Assembly (NCBI GenBank): GCA_010279815.1
Contig: QEOQ01000165.1
Span: 677,638 to 741,637 of the forward strand
DNA length: 64,000 bases
DNA from: Brachionus plicatilis
Lineage: Eukaryota; Rotifera; Eurotatoria; Ploima; Brachionidae
Direction of reading: 5' to 3'
Part shown: piece after piece, positions 1 through 10,620 of the stretch
Layout: each line of letters opens with the position of its first letter
How positions within the stretch are numbered: the stretch's first letter is position 1
Made by a program: the position numbers and the translations under genes
The notes under the pieces: generated by a model
Told to the model about the DNA's origin: nothing
Seen by the model: the letters and a program-made list of their open reading frames with translations, nothing else
Databases searched by the model: none

Positions 1-72
1 TTAAAACTACTAATAATAATTGATTATCTATTTGTTCTGTTTAATAACTATCAAATAAAATGGAATAATATT

Positions 73-2193
73 TTATGGCTGGCCTCTATTCTCAAGATCT
101 TTGACCTTGTAAATGCGTACCATCCAATGCTCAGTGGTGTAGGCCTCCTCGAGCTTGGACAATTCAAAATTCTTGTTGCCAATCTCAGCATTGCGCACTC
201 GGTCATACCCGGGCGGCTTGTCTCCCTCGGTGTACACTTGGCCAAATCTGTAATAGGACAATTTGTACATCAGACAATTGAGAAGCTTGGGCGCACCATC
301 TTTGTCCACTCTGTACTCGCCTTGCGGCGTGTAATAGTCGCTTTCCTTGATATGAGTGCCTTTTTCTGTCGAGCCGCCTATTCGCACCATCCACATAAAC
401 TTGTTGATGTCATCGGACGAGTAGCCTACCATGCCGCCAAAAATCACCAGCACATAGTCCACGTCCAGCTCTCTCATGATCTCGTAGGCCTTGTCCTCGG
501 GCGACGCCATCGCTTGGCCCACCCGCGATATATGCGTGTTGTTCCACGTGTTATTGTCCACCAGAATGGTCCGGTTGGCCATGGCAGTGATCTGATAGCC
601 GTAGTCCCACCAAGACATGACTTTGGCGTCCTCTGGCGTGTTGTAGCGCAGCCAGTAGTAGGCCTCCCTGAAGTCGTCAAATATTATCTTGTCTCCGTTG
701 CCGCCGCGAGCCGACAACACAATGGACGGACTCGAGTACGCCTCAGAGGTGACCCACACGCAGTGGAACGCGTAGTTGGCCAAAATGAACGCCATAAAAA
801 ACACCACCAACGAGGCGAACTCCGACTTTTTCGGATAGTTCTCATCCGACTTTTTGGCCTTCTTGTCGCCCTTGCTGCCTTCCAAATTTTTCACATAAGT
901 CGCCAACACTGAACTGATGCCTATGCCGGACAGAATGCACATGACCGGCGCCAACACCAGCATCAAACGAACCATGACGCCGGCAAAGTAAATGCTGGTC
1001 ATGCCGTACAAAACAATGAATATGTTGGCCTCGGTCAAGCCCTTGAAGCAGTAGTAGAGACCGACTGGAAAAAAAATGACCAATATTTGAAGATCAAAGT
1101 AGAAGGAGGACCAACTGGTCGGCTGGTGCTCGCTCACCGAAGCTATGATTGGAATGTTGTTCTTGGCATAGGACGGGTCCAGCAGCGAGTAGAATCTGCC
1201 GGTCCAGGGCGCTATCTTGCCAGTCACGGTCAGCCCTACCACACCAATGGCTGCTGCCGAGCCCGCCACCACTGCCACCGATCTAAACAAGGCATCGAAT
1301 TGCTTTTGTGTGAGCTTGCTCTTGGCATAGTTGTAAAAGGCCAACAGTTGACAGAGGCCGAACACGCCCAGCGAGGCCATGTGCTCGCTGGTGGACACGG
1401 GCTGGAAGCCCACAAAAGAAATTTGCATGGACAGAATGGTGCCGAGCACGTACACGGTCGAGTAGGCCACGTACAACCGGTTCGAAAACCTTCCCACAAT
1501 CATCAGGACCAGAACGTGCAGAGGAATTAAGTTGATGAGAAAAACGTAGCCACCCCATGACGACACCATGTAGAAGTAGGCGAGCGCACAGCTGGCCGCC
1601 CAGCAAATAGAGCCGGTCTTGACCGAGCGCACCCACAGCCAGTAGGTGAGCAGCATGCAGAATATGGCGATGCCTTCGTTGTCGTATGAGCCGGCCACTG
1701 AGCGCGAAATGTAGCCTGGCACGGCCGCGATCAAGCAGGCAGAGACCAGTGCCGAGCTGGCGTTGCTGAGCTCCTTGGTGAGCAAGTAGGTGACAATGAC
1801 GGTCAATGAGGAGAAAAAGGGCGCCAAGAAGACGCAGACATTGCGCACGTCAATTGAGAAGTTGGCAAAATTGAGCAGGTGGTAGAAGAGGGCGGATGTG
1901 ACCATGAGGCCTGGGTATATGGTGCCGCCGATGATTCTGCCCAGTGGGTACCAGGCTCGGTCGTCGAACCAGTTGTGGAAGTTGTAGAATCCTTCGTCGG
2001 CTAGAAATTTGGTGGTTCTGTAGTTGAAGTAGGGGTCGAATTCGTGGATGACCGATTCGTAGCGGAGCACCGAGAAAAGGCGCACAGCGAACGCCAGAAT
2101 TGCGGCGCCTGATAAAATTACCAATTTGAGGAATGTTTCCTTTTTTTCGGTGCTCAAATTGGAGATTAGTTTCGGAAGTTTAACAACATCCAT
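73..2193 (-). CDS. STT3A: STT3A-type catalytic subunit of oligosaccharyltransferase
   Basis: Encodes a 706-residue multi-pass ER membrane enzyme that transfers the dolichol-linked oligosaccharide to Asn in N-X-S/T sequons. Visible: the first DXD-like motif EFDPYFNYR with D53, the second acidic pair in GSYDNEGIA (D170/E172), the SVSEHQ loop at 351-356 and the catalytic WWDYG motif at 528-532 followed by [17 protein letters not shown]. There are about a dozen hydrophobic segments in residues 20-490 and a lysine-rich loop near 450. Length and near-colinear sequence match animal STT3A (about 705 aa) rather than the longer STT3B. The gene is intronless and far richer in G/C than its surroundings, like the EHD gene 3 kb away and unlike the other genes here. 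The start is the first Met of the open frame, giving the short cytosolic N-terminus expected of STT3A. Confidence 0.97.
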   Translation of the reverse strand: MDVVKLPKLISNLSTEKKETFLKLVILSGAAILAFAVRLFSVLRYESVIHEFDPYFNYRTTKFLADEGFYNFHNWFDDRAWYPLGRIIGGTIYPGLMVTSALFYHLLNFANFSIDVRNVCVFLAPFFSSLTVIVTYLLTKELSNASSALVSACLIAAVPGYISRSVAGSYDNEGIAIFCMLLTYWLWVRSVKTGSICWAASCALAYFYMVSSWGGYVFLINLIPLHVLVLMIVGRFSNRLYVAYSTVYVLGTILSMQISFVGFQPVSTSEHMASLGVFGLCQLLAFYNYAKSKLTQKQFDALFRSVAVVAGSAAAIGVVGLTVTGKIAPWTGRFYSLLDPSYAKNNIPIIASVSEHQPTSWSSFYFDLQILVIFFPVGLYYCFKGLTEANIFIVLYGMTSIYFAGVMVRLMLVLAPVMCILSGIGISSVLATYVKNLEGSKGDKKAKKSDENYPKKSEFASLVVFFMAFILANYAFHCVWVTSEAYSSPSIVLSARGGNGDKIIFDDFREAYYWLRYNTPEDAKVMSWWDYGYQITAMANRTILVDNNTWNNTHISRVGQAMASPEDKAYEIMRELDVDYVLVIFGGMVGYSSDDINKFMWMVRIGGSTEKGTHIKESDYYTPQGEYRVDKDGAPKLLNCLMYKLSYYRFGQVYTEGDKPPGYDRVRNAEIGNKNFELSKLEEAYTTEHWMVRIYKVKDLENRGQP

Positions 2194-2930
2194 TTTTAAA
2201 TTTTAAGATGAGTTTTTTTTTTTTTATATTTTAATAAATAGTGACGTTGAATAGTTTATTTGGTGAATTTTTATTTCAAGTCAATTGGGTTTTGAGTGAA
2301 TGTAGTGGTTTTTAAATTTTGAATTTTTTCTTTTTGAAAATTAAGTTTACACGTATGTTCGACATTCACCTAGCAAATGTTTTTCTAAGTGCACAAGTGC
2401 ATATGAGATTTTTTTGGTTGGATTTTTTTTTTATGTTACTTTTTTATTTAAAGGTAATCAAATTTTTTTCTTTCGAGCCATTAAACGTAATTTTTGTCTT
2501 GTTAAGTTTTGGACAAAAATTTAATTGAAGTTTTTTTCTTCTAAAATGGAGATAAAAATTACCCAATTTTCTATTTTTTTAAATTTTTTTTTTTTATACT
2601 AACTTTTATTAAAAGCAGCACTGTCCACGTTGGGAGCAAAAAAATTAAAGCAAAACAAAATATTTAAAAAATTAAATAATTAAATGATAATTTTAAAAAT
2701 TTTAGCAAAAAAATCCAAAAAAAGTTTTATTAATTCAGAAAAAAAAGTCAACAAAAACTTAACATTTAGTACTGTTTCTATCAATATCAATAGAGAATTA
2801 TTTATTTTTATCAGCTAAATATTTTTTTTTCCAGACAATTTAATTTTTTTTTGAGTCCGTATGGCCGAATGCATTATGTGATAGTCAAACAGTTGAACTT
2901 GTTTAAACCGTTCTTGAAGAGACCAGGTAA

Positions 2931-3293
2931 AAAAGTGCACTATTCATTGTGAAATTTAGTACAAAAAACAAAAACAAAGCATAAAAAACGCCAGAACTTT
3001 AATCTGGACCGACTAAAACATGTTCTGTAAATTGTAGCAACTGATACATCCTTTGTACCACCACTTAAAGTTGAATTGGATTTTTAATAAAATGTAATAT
3101 CCCAAATTTACTATTTTCTGAGTTTTGCAGATTTATTGCAGAGTTTTACAGAGTCATTTTACTGATGGTACAAAGGATGTATCAGTTGCTACTATTTACT
3201 GAACATATTTTGGTCCTTCAGAACTTAAGCTTTGGAATTTTAAATATTTTGTTTTTGTTTTTTGTACCAAATTTCACAATGCCCTTATTTTAT
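2931..3293. repeat. foldback MITE-like element
   Basis: The left arm (about 2931-3065) and right arm (about 3140-3293) are inverted copies sharing stretches such as CTGATACATCCTTTGTACCA and ATTGTGAAATTT. No transposase is present. A single further arm lies at 3926-4092 and a diverged piece near 58255-58310. I could not define a clean target duplication. Confidence 0.65.
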
Positions 3294-3925
3294 GATTTAA
3301 AAAACTAGCTTTGAAAGAATTAATTTATAAAAAATCATGGACGAGCTGTTTGACCATGATTTTTTCGATTTCGTTATCCATTCTAATTACTTGTATCGTT
3401 CCAAAACTGTGTGTCTAATTGAATTGTTAAGGATATACATTAACTTTTTTTTTGCATTCTTGGCATATTAATTCTGTTTATGACAAAATTGGGAAGAGAT
3501 TTTGTAAAAAATAAAGATTTTTGGTGATTAGTAAAATTAGTTCTAGAATTAGGAAAAAATGATACCTGAAATTTTTAATTATCAAATAATAGTTCATAGA
3601 ATTAAAATAAACAAATTTATTTATCTAGTCAAGTGACTTGATTTGAGACAAAAATAAATCAAAATTTTTTTTTTTTAAATAAAAAGTTCAAGTCAGTTCA
3701 AACGACTTGAATTGTAAAATTTAATTGAAAATTGTAAATAACTTGACTTTATATCGACCTTACTTTCTTTTTATATTATTCTTATTTGATTGATAATCTA
3801 ATAAATATGTATAAAACAACATAAATATGTATATACTATAACACTTTTTTTTATCTGATTTTTAATTCTTTTACACTTAGATATAGATAATCGTAATTTT
3901 TTAAAAAATGGATAATCGAAAAAGT

Positions 3926-4092
3926 GCCTGTGGGCATTGTGAAATTTGGCACAAAAAACAAAAACAAAATATTTAAAATTCCAAAGCTTAAGTTCTGAAG
4001 GACCAAAATATGTTCAGTAAATTGTAGAAACTGATACATCCTCTGTACCACCAGTAAACTGACTCTGTAAAACTCTGCAATAAATCTATATG
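3926..4092 (+). repeat. solo arm of the 2931-3293 foldback family
   Basis: About 165 bp are over 90% identical, in inverted orientation, to 3127-3293, including GGACCAAAATATGTTCAGTA and the end AACTCTGCAATAAATCT. It sits 630 bp from its partner arm, so the two also form a larger inverted repeat. Confidence 0.7.
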
Positions 4093-4389
4093 AAGAAAGA
4101 TTGAAAAGAATAAAATTTACAGCATTGTGAAGTTTCGTTCAAAAAGTTCAGTTCAAAATCTTAAATTCGTATATATTTTGAATGTAATGAAGTGATAAAA
4201 TAAAAATTTAGCACATGATGTAACAAAAAATGTTACAGGACTTCTTAAAAAAAAAAAAACCAAAAAAAAATTTTCAATTAACCATTTTTTGATATTCCAA
4301 AAAAACTGAATGAATGTTAAACTGGTTTTGAAATAAAAATTTCGAAATTTAAAATTAAACACTTACAAAACTTTTAAAATATTGCTAAT

Positions 4390-4837
4390 AAAAACTTATG
4401 TGAAATACTATAAAACTAAAACTTATAAAACATATTATGTTTTATGCAAATTAAAACATATGCTAATTTAATAAAACATATTAAAACATAAATAAAACAT
4501 AATATGTTTTAAATGTTTTTTAATTTTAATATTGTTTTGGGTAAAAGATTAATTAAAGAATTATATCTTATTGAGTAAGATTTGATATCTTCACTGAGAG
4601 ANTTTAAAGTTATATTTTTTTTTTATAAAAACTTTTAAGAACTGTAGAGATTTACAAACAATATTTAACTAATCAACAATTTGAAGTTAAATAATATACC
4701 AAAACTATTTTTTAAAATTAATTAAATGAAGTCAGCCTCTCTCAGAGAAGATATCAAACCTAACTCAATAAAATATAATTTTTTAAATTTAATGTTTTAT
4801 AAGTTTTAGTTTTATAGTATTTCTCATAAGTCTTAAG
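4390..4837. repeat. foldback element with AAAACATA-rich interior
   Basis: The arm near 4394-4435 (GAAATACTATAAAACTAAAA) recurs inverted near 4793-4833. An inner pair, GATATCTTCACTGAGAGA near 4584 and TCTCTCAGAGAAGATATC near 4737, also pairs. It looks like a nonautonomous element without coding capacity. Confidence 0.55.
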
Positions 4838-4858
4838 CTCGACAGAGTTAAACAAAAA

Positions 4859-5175
4859 TAAAAAATAATAAATTTTTGAATAGCACTTAATTTTGACTTA
4901 TTTTTTTTAATTTTTAATTAAGCTCGGCACAGAAAACAAATTAATAAAAAATAATAAATTTTGCATGGCACTTAATTTTGTCTTATTTTTTTTATTTTTT
5001 GTTTTTCATTAAGCTTGGCACATAAAAAAAATGAATAAAAAATAATAAATTTTGCACAGCACTTAATTTTGTCTTATCTTTTTTTGATTTATAGTTAAGC
5101 TTGGCACAAAAAACAAATAAATAAAAAATAATAATTTTTGCATAGCACTTAATTTTGTCTTATTTTTTTTATTTA
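4859..5175 (+). repeat. four-copy 85-91 bp tandem repeat
   Basis: GCACTTAATTTTG(A/T)CTTAT recurs at 4883, 4968, 5059 and 5145, each copy followed by a T-run and TTAAGCT(C/T)GGCACA. The array ends about 90 bp upstream of the EHD start codon, within the likely promoter or 5' leader region. Confidence 0.75.
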
Positions 5176-5260
5176 TATTTTATTTTTATGTTAAATCAAA
5201 AAGAGTGGAAGATAAAAGAATAAAAAAAAATAAAAAAACTTTTTCCATTTAGAAGTTAGT

Positions 5261-6901
5261 ATGCTGAAGTACTTTCACAGAGACAAAGAGACGAGCGAGG
5301 CGTTCGACTCAGTGATCGACGGCCTCAAAAAAGTCTACCGTTCCAAACTGCTTCCGCTCGAGCAGGCGTACAAATTCCACGAGTTTCATTCGCCAGTGCT
5401 GGACGACTCGGACTTCGAGTCGAAGCCGATGGTGCTGCTGGTGGGCCAGTACTCGACGGGCAAGACCTCGTTCATCCGCTACCTGCTCGAGTCTGACTTC
5501 CCGGGCATCCGGATCGGGCCCGAGCCCACCACCGACTCGTTCATAGCCGTGATGCACAACGAGCACGAAAACGTCATACCGGGCAACGCCCTTGTCGTCG
5601 ACCCAAAAAAAAACTTCAAGCCCCTGTCCAAATTCGGCAACGCTTTTCTCAACCGCTTCCAGTGCTCGCAGCTCGACAACCAAGTGCTCAAGAGCGTCTC
5701 GTTCATCGACACGCCGGGCATTTTGTCCGGCGAAAAACAGCGGCTCGACCGCGGCTACGACTACGCGGCCGTCCTCGAGTGGTTCGCGGAACGCTGCGAC
5801 CGCATCCTGCTTTTGTTCGACGCGCACAAACTCGACATATCCGACGAGTTCAAGCGGTCGATCGAGGTGCTGCGCCGCAACGACGAAAAAATCCGCATCG
5901 TGCTCAACAAGGCCGACATGGTCGACCATCAGCAGCTGATGCGAGTGTACGGCGCGCTCATGTGGTCGCTCGGCAAAGTACTGAACACGCCCGAGGTCGC
6001 CCGCGTCTACATCGGCTCGTTCTGGGACCGGCCGTTCAACTACGACACCCTGCGCCGCCTCTTCGAGCTCGAGTCCCAGGACCTGTTCCGCGACTTGCAG
6101 AGCCTGCCCAAGAACGCCGCCCTGCGCAAGCTCAACGACTTGATAAAGCGCGCCCGTCTCGCCAAGGTACACGCGTACATCATCGCCGAGTTGAAGGACG
6201 AAATGCCGACCGTGTTCGGCAAGGACTCGAAAAAAAAAGAATTGATCAAAAATTTGGACAAAATTTACGACAAGATACACCGAGTGCACAACATTTCGCC
6301 AGGCGACTTTCCGGACATTCACCGCATGAGACAAATATTGGATCAGTTCGACTTTAGGCAGTTCAAGTCGCTGGACAAGCGGCTGGTCGACAGAGTGGAG
6401 AGTATGCTGACGAGTGACATCACTCAGTTGATGCAGATGCTGCCCAAGGAGGAAACCAGGGCGAACATGGAGTCGCCTGGCGGGGTCAAGGGCGGCGCGT
6501 TCGACGACTCGGACGGCCCGTTCGGCATCGGCCAGACCGAGGGGGTGAACGCGGGCATCGGCGAGCAAGTGTGGCCGGTGGAGAGAGAGCGGGCCGAGTA
6601 CGACGCGCTGTTCGATGATTTGGCGCCGGTGGGAGGCAGAGTCAGCGGCGCTGCGGCCAAGGCCGAGCTGGTCAAGTCAAAATTGCCCAATTCGGTATTG
6701 GCCAAGGTGTGGCGGTTGTCTGACTGCGACAAAGACGGCATGCTCGACCGAGACGAGTGGGCCCTGGCTAATTATTTGATCAAGATCAAGCTCAATGGAC
6801 ACGAGTTGCCCAACACTCTGCCGGATCACTTGCTGCCGCCGTCCAAGCGCAGCCTCTATCCCACTTTGGACGCGTCCCCCCCTGTCCATCAAGACGACTG
6901 A
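5261..6901 (+). CDS. EHD1: EHD-family dynamin-like ATPase (EHD1 type)
   Basis: Predicted 546-residue C-terminal EH-domain ATPase that binds and remodels endosomal membranes in recycling. Visible: N-terminal helical segment, P-loop GQYSTGKTS at 62-70, the switch region EPTTDSF near 88-94, DTPGILSGEKQ at 150-160, and NKAD at 216-219. A long helical middle part follows, with the conserved SLPKNAALRKLNDLIKRARL run. The C-terminal EH domain (about 440-530) has an EF-hand loop DCDKDGMLDRDE at 488-499. Length is close to vertebrate EHD1 (534 aa). The gene is intronless and very GC-rich. CCATTTAG eight bases upstream of the ATG could be a splice or trans-splice acceptor. An AATAAA lies at 6991. EHD1, EHD3 and EHD4 cannot be separated from one invertebrate homologue. 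Confidence 0.96.
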   Translation: MLKYFHRDKETSEAFDSVIDGLKKVYRSKLLPLEQAYKFHEFHSPVLDDSDFESKPMVLLVGQYSTGKTSFIRYLLESDFPGIRIGPEPTTDSFIAVMHNEHENVIPGNALVVDPKKNFKPLSKFGNAFLNRFQCSQLDNQVLKSVSFIDTPGILSGEKQRLDRGYDYAAVLEWFAERCDRILLLFDAHKLDISDEFKRSIEVLRRNDEKIRIVLNKADMVDHQQLMRVYGALMWSLGKVLNTPEVARVYIGSFWDRPFNYDTLRRLFELESQDLFRDLQSLPKNAALRKLNDLIKRARLAKVHAYIIAELKDEMPTVFGKDSKKKELIKNLDKIYDKIHRVHNISPGDFPDIHRMRQILDQFDFRQFKSLDKRLVDRVESMLTSDITQLMQMLPKEETRANMESPGGVKGGAFDDSDGPFGIGQTEGVNAGIGEQVWPVERERAEYDALFDDLAPVGGRVSGAAAKAELVKSKLPNSVLAKVWRLSDCDKDGMLDRDEWALANYLIKIKLNGHELPNTLPDHLLPPSKRSLYPTLDASPPVHQDD

Positions 6902-7957
6902 TCAATTCATTTGCTTTGTTTTAATTGCTGCTCTGTTGCTGATAAAACCAATGAACAATTTTTAATCTGTTATAAAATTTTTTTTTTAGAAATAAATTAA
7001 TTATGTTTTTTGTTTGATTTTTTATTCTCTCTATCTTTCTTTATTTTTTTTTTGTTTTGTTAAATGGTTTTTTTTTTGCTTTTTTTTTTTTTACAAGTTT
7101 AATTTATTTTAAATTGGTCGAACTAAATAAAAAATTTTTTTTTTTTAAAAAAAGTTAAATAGTTAAAAAAGTTTCAAGGTCAATCAGGCTGATTAACTCT
7201 TCATTTATTTCATTTCAATTAAAATAAATAATTCATTAAAATACAATGAATCAAAATGTTTTTTATACAAAAGAAAAATTTAGTTAATTTTATTAATTGA
7301 TTTGGAAAAGTTTTTTTAGACCAATTTAAATTTGTCAAATATTTTGTTATAGCGCTGATTTACTGAGTTAGATCAGTTGTTAAGCATTACTCTACTTGTT
7401 GATAGATATGATATATTATGGTTAATTAATAAATTATATTACAGTCAATCCTCGGTATAACGAACTACTTGGGCGGAAAATTCGGTATTCGTAATATCGA
7501 AATTCCCATATAAAATGATAGGGACCAAAAAATTTTTAAACCAAATTTTATTGATAAAAAAATCTAAGATAAAAATGGCGAAATAAAACAAATAGTTAAT
7601 TTTTTTGAAAAAAATCGGTAACAGATGGTTGCTTGGTAAAGCTACTTTCAATTATTAAATTATCAATATTAAATAAAAAATTAATTACATTAGAATTATC
7701 ATCTAATTAATAGGGCAACTCTAATTAATAGCTTCGAGACGAATATGAATTAGAGATGGTATTTAAAAGAAATAAATTTTTGGTTGAATTGTCCTTCTGT
7801 TTGTATGAAATAAAACGATTTAAAACAATCCAATCTTTTATTGGTACAAAAGAATACAAGGAAGTAAATCACACTACAACAATTTTAATTGATACATGAA
7901 AAATTATATTTATATTATTAAAAATAGATGTTTTAAAATGATTGAACGATTAACATA
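6902..7957. other. EHD 3' UTR and intergenic A/T-rich DNA
   Basis: Contains the EHD polyadenylation signal (6991-6996) and long poly(T) runs. From 7443 there is a solo Tigger/pogo-like terminus: TA followed by CAGTCAATCCTCGGTATAAC. I found no matching right end and no gene. Confidence 0.55.
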
Positions 7958-8261
7958 CAGTGCCGATTTGACAAGTGGATTTCTGGTAATTTTATGTAAA
8001 TTTACGAAATTTTAAGTAAATTTACTTAGTAACAAATAGGAACAAATAGTAAGTAGGTTTACCTAAAAATTAGTGCAAAATAGTAAAATAAAGTAACTTT
8101 TGGTAAAATATAAACAAATAAATAGAAACTACTTTTTTCAAAATTTATTAGAAAATAATTAAAAATTCAAAAAATTGAACTTTTCATTTTTACCAATTTT
8201 TACTTAAATTTACGTCAATTTACGTAAAATTACCAGAAATCCATTTGTCAAATCGGCACTG
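7958..8261. mobile_element. TA-flanked MITE (CAGTGCCGATTTGACAAG ends)
   Basis: A 304-bp element with terminal inverted repeats of roughly 50 bp beginning CAGTGCCGATTTGACAAGTG and ending with its complement, flanked by TA on both sides (7956-7957 and 8262-8263). Inside are repeated GTAAATTTACG motifs. It resembles the 136-bp element at 16983-17118. The TA duplication suggests a Tc1/mariner-type origin. Confidence 0.8.
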
Positions 8262-9209
8262 TAAACGATCAATAACAAAATTATTAATTAATTTTGGAAG
8301 AAAATCATTAAAAGTTAGTTCTTGCATCAACACCTTGGAAAACAATCTTTTACCATCTATTGAACTTCTATTTGAGCCAAATGACCTTTGGAAAATTAAA
8401 ATGAATATTTTTTCAGTTTTGGTATCAAAATTATTTTAGACTGAGATGTAGCTCAGATGTTAGCTTAATAATTGCTACCTTTAGAGAAGGACATTTTAAA
8501 TTTTGGAAAAGTACTTTTATTTTTCTTCGTTCCTCAATTGATATTATAATATTACGCAAGGAGGTGAAAACGGAGGTCAAGCCATCAAGAAGTTCCAAAT
8601 ATCAATCATAATTAAGGCCAAGGACAACTCTAAACTTATATATTCGTACATGAGGAGCCGACAGCAAATCAAAGAGTCAATCAAGTCAATGAGAAAAGAA
8701 GAAGGAGCCTACACAACAGACAGAGACAAAATAGCTGAAATATTGAGCCGCCAATACAAGTCTGTATTCAGCGAGCACATAAACATAAGCGTTAGCTAAA
8801 ATTAGGGTTGATTATCGAAAGGAACTTCACTAATCGATTAAAAAAAAACATTATCGAACTGTTTAAACTAAACCATTATATCGAAAAAATTCGATATAAT
8901 TTTATAGATCGATTTCTTCTTTAGTCGATCAAGTTCATTTTTATTTTATTTATTCGAATTAACTGATCGAATATTGATATCGAATATATTAGTCGATTTT
9001 AATCTACCAAGCTTCATGTTCGAAACATTTTTTTTTGAAAAAAATTATTACTTCAATGATATGAAAATATTATAAAGGAAAGTAATGTAAAATTTGTTTC
9101 AATAATATTTCAATAATAAAGACTTGATTTTTAAAACTTATTTAGTTAGAATTTAATTTAAAAAAAAAAAGCAACAACTTTAAAAAAATTTCATTTTTAT
9201 CAAATTAAA

Positions 9210-9419
9210 ATGGCACTTAAAAATAATTCACGAAAAAGAAAACGTGATAAAATATCTTGGGTTTGGAAATTTTTTGAGAATGATAAAACTACTGAAATAG
9301 CAAAATTTACAAGATAGATAGTTATTCAAAATGAAGAAAGAAACAGACTGAGTGCAAAAAATCTGGAAAAATTTACTTTTATAAAGCTTAATACAATCGT
9401 TTTAGAAAACAAAAAATAA
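9210..9419 (+). pseudogene. hAT transposase deletion remnant
   Basis: One frame with a single internal TAG (9315). The first part, KRKRDKISWVWKFFENDKTT, looks like the start of a BED zinc finger. The second, ERNRLSAKNLEKFTFIKLN, looks like the extreme C-terminus of the hAT dimerisation domain. The whole DDE core is missing, so this is an internal-deletion derivative that could at most be mobilised in trans. The family calls rest on motif resemblance only. Confidence 0.6.
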
Positions 9420-9711
9420 TTTAAAGATTTTAAAAAAATTTCTTAATTTTTATTTAATTTCGTATCTTATTTAATGATTTTTTAAATAAATTTTTCAAAT
9501 TTTGTTTAGTCTCGTAAATTACTTATCTTTTTAAAATATCGAATACATTTTTTTTTACACTTTTGAATTAGATTTTTTCGTTAATCGGTTTATAAAATCG
9601 AACAATATTATCGATTTAACTGTTCGACTAACTATTCGAAAACAAAGGGATACTATTGTCCAAAATTTGTTCGATAGCTTTTCGATATTTGTGAAAATTT
9701 ATCAAATTAAG

Positions 9712-10620
9712 TAAATTAAAATTGGCTACTATTTAATCCAGTAGCAAAAATAATTAAACTAGTAGCAAATTTAATAAAAAATCGTAGCAAATATTACACG
9801 TAGTAAATTAAATAAAAAAGTAGTAAAAAAAGTTTGTTAAATAAATTAATAAATTAATTAGTAGCAGAAGTAATTTTTCAATAGTAAATATAAATTAATT
9901 TAATTTTTGATTGATAACTACTCAATTATCACTTATTTATGTATACAATGTACAAAAATTTTGAAATTAAAATACACAAATCTGAAAATTTAAAAACTAA
10001 AAATGAGCGATACCGAATCTTCATCTTCACCAATTCTCGTGGCACAAAGAAATGAAGAGGACACCGAAAATGATACCGAAATAGATGAAATTCCCGTTAA
10101 AAAAGCAAGAAAAGCAAGCAGAGTTTATGATCATCATGCTGACTTTGAAGCTTACAAACAAGCCCTTGATATGATTAAAAATAAATTTGAAGGATATTCT
10201 TGGGCAGCAAAAGAAAAACAGAAGTTTTAACTACGAATTTCCAATTTCAATGGCTCAATCAATCAACCAAGATCCGCTTTCAAATGAAAATGATAATGAT
10301 CAAGATCAAGCCGAAAGTATTAATAATGACATTCAAACTATTGTACAACCAACAACATCTTCAAATTAGCTCCGAGAAAAAGAGGCCGTCCTAGAAAAAA
10401 TCCATAAAATAACACTAAACAACATTTCTAAGTAATGTGTGAATTTTTTTATTAATAAATATTTGATATATTAATTTACTATTTTTTTTATTTTTTTTAC
10501 TACTGATAAATTAATTTTGCTACTTTTACCAATAAATTTTTGCTTTTATTTTTATTTTTTTTGCTACGAATTTAATTATTTTTACTACTAAAATAATTTG
10601 TAGTCAATTAAAATTCTAAC
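9712..10620 (+). mobile_element. nested inverted-repeat element with GTAGCAAA subrepeats
   Basis: The left side (9712-9780, TTAAAATTGGCTACTATTTA, then AGTAGCAAAAATAATTAAAC) is mirrored at 10490-10620. Several (A/G)TAGCAAA or GTAGTAAA units occur in each arm. It encloses a small broken AT-hook ORF. Its exact borders are uncertain. Confidence 0.5.
10003..10407 (+). pseudogene. short acidic AT-hook ORF of a transposon, frameshifted
   Basis: Starts MSDTESSSSPILVAQRNEED, continues with a basic patch (KKARKASR) and a segment around ADFEAYKQALDMIKNKF, then two frameshifts. It ends with APRKRGRPRKNP, a canonical GRP AT-hook core. I do not recognise the family. It is probably an accessory DNA-binding protein or the N-terminus of a transposase. 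Confidence 0.45.

Larger units (their letters stand above)
2194..5260. other. intergenic region rich in foldback and tandem repeats
   Basis: No gene is supported between the divergent STT3A and EHD starts. The stretch holds a foldback element (2931-3293), a third copy of its arm (3926-4092), another foldback (4390-4837) and a tandem array (4859-5175). The rest is A/T homopolymer-rich. One ambiguous base occurs at 4602. Confidence 0.7.

Noticed and set aside
127..912. 261-codon plus-strand open frame
   Set aside because: It is the antisense of the GC-rich STT3A coding sequence; the protein has no recognisable domain and the overlap with a certain gene explains it.
5309..6568. 419-codon minus-strand open frame
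   Set aside because: Antisense shadow of the EHD gene, produced by its strong G/C codon bias; composition (Val/Arg/Glu/His runs) is typical of such shadows.
73..6901. Bacterial contamination or horizontal transfer as cause of the GC-rich genes
   Set aside because: Both proteins are colinear with animal orthologues over their full length and their flanks carry the same repeat types as the rest of the window.
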